The notes beneath the pieces are model-generated. The model ran no database searches. It was not told the DNA's origin and saw only the letters and a list, made by a program, of their open reading frames with translations. 64,000 nucleotides of DNA from Rubrivivax sp. GTDB lineage: Bacteria > Pseudomonadota > Gammaproteobacteria > Burkholderiales > Burkholderiaceae_C. Below are positions 62,549-64,000 of this stretch, piece by piece. Each line of letters begins with the position of its first letter. Within the stretch, counting starts at the first letter, position 1. The translations under genes were made by a program, and so were the position numbers. Where the stretch lies: the NCBI GenBank assembly GCA_027484825.1, contig JAIXSE010000015.1, positions 368,926-432,925 of the forward strand, written 5' to 3'.

Positions 62549-63340
62549 TCAGCGGATCAGGCCCAGCCGGAGCGCTTTGAGTACGGCCTGATGTTTGTTG
62601 GTGCAACCCAGCTTGTGCATGGCATTGTTGATGTGCAGCACAGCGGTCCGCTCCGTGATGGAGAGGATGGTGCCGACTTCCCAGGCCGTCTTGCCTTCCA
62701 TCGTCCAGTGCAGGCACTGGAGTTCACGGGGCGTGAGGCGCGGCGCGTCCAGATCCCCCGGGGCGTGGGGATGCGGCAGCAGCACCCGCAGGGCGGCGTC
62801 GACCGCATGCACCGCGAACAGCTGCAGATCCGCCACCATCCGGGTCAGGGTGACCGGGTTGTTGGGCAGGGTCTGCTCACGGTTCACACCCAGCACAAAG
62901 TGCCGACCTTCCGGCAGATGCAGCGCCAGCGAGATGCCGACCTTGTAGCCGAAGGGCGCCTGGGCTTCCCACAGCTCGGGGGCGTCGTGCTTCTGATAGG
63001 TCTGCTGGTTCCAGACGATGGGCACGCTCTGCCGCTTGCAATGCTGCATGACCGGGTCTTTTTTGCCCAGCCGTGGGTCATTGAAGATGTTGCTGAAGCC
63101 CGCGGGCGCGTTCTCCACGGCAATGAAATCCGAACTGCCCATGGCCCGGTCCACGACCAGGATGGCCGAGAACCGTTCGAAGTCCAGATCGTTCGCAAAC
63201 CGCGTGATCTCGCTCCGGAATTCATCCCGGGAACGAGCCTCGAGCACTGACTGGTATCCGCCTTGCAGCATCGATCGCCACGGCCGACTGGGCCGTTCCT
63301 TGTATCTGGCCTGCAGTGTGCCTGACGCGTCGTGACGCAT
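62549..63340 (-). CDS. LuxR-type regulator (solo) with autoinducer-binding domain
   Basis: A 263-residue regulator: autoinducer-binding domain at about residues 25-185 and a GerE/LuxR helix-turn-helix at 200-262 (LTPRELQCLHWTMEGKTAWEVG; HINNAMHKLGCTNKHQAVLKAL). Of the usual pocket residues (TraR numbering) Asp70, Pro71 and Trp85 are kept (D95, P96, W110), but Trp57 and Tyr61 are Phe (F82, F86), so the ligand may not be a normal acyl-homoserine lactone. No luxI lies in the window. The true start may be Met24 (63271), giving a 240-residue protein. It probably activates the adjacent peptide gene. Confidence 0.9.
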   Translation of the reverse strand: MRHDASGTLQARYKERPSRPWRSMLQGGYQSVLEARSRDEFRSEITRFANDLDFERFSAILVVDRAMGSSDFIAVENAPAGFSNIFNDPRLGKKDPVMQHCKRQSVPIVWNQQTYQKHDAPELWEAQAPFGYKVGISLALHLPEGRHFVLGVNREQTLPNNPVTLTRMVADLQLFAVHAVDAALRVLLPHPHAPGDLDAPRLTPRELQCLHWTMEGKTAWEVGTILSITERTAVLHINNAMHKLGCTNKHQAVLKALRLGLIR

Positions 63341-63348
63341 GCACGCCC

Positions 63349-63364
63349 CTGCTAGGGTTTACAG
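63349..63364. promoter_or_regulatory. lux-box-like element upstream of luxR
   Basis: CTGCTAGGGTTTACAG fits CTG-N10-CAG. It lies 9 bp upstream of the ATG at 63340 and 78 bp upstream of the alternative Met24 start. If Met24 is used, the distance matches that of the box at the peptide gene. It may mediate autoregulation. The arms are only partly symmetric. Confidence 0.45.
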
Positions 63365-63508
63365 CTGGCGGTGGGGGCTCATCATGCCCACACTGCTGGT
63401 CAGGGAGCACCAACCCGCCAATTCAACTCAACAATTCTGACAATGACTCCAGCCTGGATTGTGTACGCATGGCCGCGAATATTGTGTGATGTTCAGCGGC
63501 TTCCTCGC

Positions 63509-63823
63509 ATGCAGTTCGCGCATTTGAGCACGCGCGTGTTGGTCGTGGGAGACGAGGAACAACCAGCCATGGGGCAAACCCTGTGGTCCGGGGAATCGGA
63601 ACTGGGGGCGGCCGGTGTGGCCTGGGACTGGGTGTGCATGCCTTATGGGATGGTGACGATGGTCGACCCGATGGCGCTGGTGACGAATCTGCAGTTCCTC
63701 AATCGCGCGGGTGAGGTGCTGGCGCCGCTGGAATCGGCGATTCAGCTCAATGGCATCGTGCATACGCTGCCGTGGCAGCAGCAAGTTCAAATCGCTTTAC
63801 AGGCCCCCGCTGGCTTGGCCTAG
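63509..63823 (+). CDS. Hypothetical protein ending in a GC-rich repeat
   Basis: A protein of 104 residues (MQFAHLSTRVLVVGDEEQPA, WDWVCMPYGMVTMVDPMALV, LNRAGEVLAPLESAIQLNGI). An in-frame ATG at 63443 is an alternative start. The last residues (PAGLA) and the stop codon lie inside a GC-rich palindromic repeat, so the repeat has set the C-terminus. I do not recognise the family. It diverges from luxR, but nothing else ties it to that system. Confidence 0.6.
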   Translation: MQFAHLSTRVLVVGDEEQPAMGQTLWSGESELGAAGVAWDWVCMPYGMVTMVDPMALVTNLQFLNRAGEVLAPLESAIQLNGIVHTLPWQQQVQIALQAPAGLA

Positions 63824-63833
63824 GGCCAAGCCA
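63803..63833. repeat. 31-bp palindromic repeat, copy 1
   Basis: The repeat starts GCCCCCGC and contains the inverted repeat TGGCTTGGCC/GGCCAAGCCA with a TAG centre. It overlaps the 3' end of the hypothetical gene at 63509. The same 31 bp recur at 63970. Confidence 0.85.
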
Positions 63834-63969
63834 GACTGCCCCCCGAGGGGGCTGGCGGGCCACCTTGGGGCGGCCCGGCGGTGGCCCCCTTCAGCGAACC
63901 TGCAGCCCCGCTTGCACGACGCTCCGCGCGTGCGGCGCGCCTGTGTGCCGCGAGGGGCGGTGAATACGG
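63834..63969. repeat. GC-rich body between palindromic repeats
   Basis: About 136 bp of GC-rich, palindrome-rich DNA without a gene. With the 31-bp repeats it forms a unit of 167 bp that resembles the intergenic repeats at 12 kb in style (runs of C and G, GGCGGCCCGG) though not in exact sequence. Confidence 0.6.
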
Positions 63970-64000
63970 GCCCCCGCTGGCTTGGCCTAGGGCCAAGCCA
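63970..64000. repeat. 31-bp palindromic repeat, copy 2 (at window end)
   Basis: An exact copy of 63803-63833, at a period of 167 bp. The window ends here, so the array may continue. Confidence 0.85.

Overview
This window is GC-rich, gene-dense bacterial chromosome. The protein families point to a betaproteobacterium of the order Burkholderiales, probably near Roseateles, Mitsuaria or Leptothrix. This placement is inferred from the QueE type, the CysB-type regulators, the prkA-yeaH-spoVR operon and the interspersed GC-rich intergenic repeats; no marker gene proves it. I see no rRNA, tRNA, CRISPR array, intact insertion sequence or prophage.

Layout: 0.2-3.8 kb holds an oxidoreductase, a Bax-inhibitor-1 membrane protein, an NhaR-type regulator and a small membrane protein. 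3.8-22.4 kb is mostly sulfur metabolism: reverse transsulfuration (cystathionine beta-synthase and gamma-lyase), a taurine/sulfonate ABC transporter with a TauD-like dioxygenase, a glycosyltransferase-like gene, then a sulfate operon (sbp-cysT-cysW-cysA-cysB). A second set follows with another CysB-type regulator and another sulfate-binding protein. Each set is accompanied by a TIGR02285-type periplasmic protein. 22.5-28.1 kb is one 1852-residue signalling protein (kinase-like, AAA ATPase, GAF, PAS, GGDEF). 28.2-36.1 kb carries envelope redox and stress genes (DsbD-like protein, thioredoxin-like protein, 1-Cys peroxiredoxin, RBBP9-like hydrolase, Mop molybdate-binding protein). 36.4-41.8 kb has an S1/P1 nuclease, a three-domain QueD-like protein with QueE, a MazG-like hydrolase, a DnaQ-like exonuclease and a GNAT protein. 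Its intergenic regions carry duplicated modules with DnaA-box-like TTGTCCACA words. 41.8-48.2 kb has a toxin-antitoxin-like pair with a histone-H1-like tail, an HNH-like orphan, a WYL regulator, a cobalamin adenosyltransferase and a GlcD-type oxidase. 48.3-53.3 kb is the prkA-yeaH-spoVR stress operon. 54-61.4 kb is the chromosome-maintenance cluster parB, parA, rsmG, mnmG with parS sites, mixed with argC and acetyltransferases.

The most unusual locus is at the right end (62.2-63.4 kb). A LuxR-type regulator with an altered autoinducer pocket (Phe at the two positions that are usually Trp57 and Tyr61) is followed on the same strand by a 59-codon gene. The peptide has an acidic N-terminal part, a GGG break and two exact copies of TPKGTW, one directly after the GGG and one at the C-terminus. 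A symmetric lux-box sits between the two genes at the right spacing from a candidate -10 element. No luxI is present. I read this as a quorum-sensing-controlled peptide signal or modified-peptide precursor; the function is inferred.
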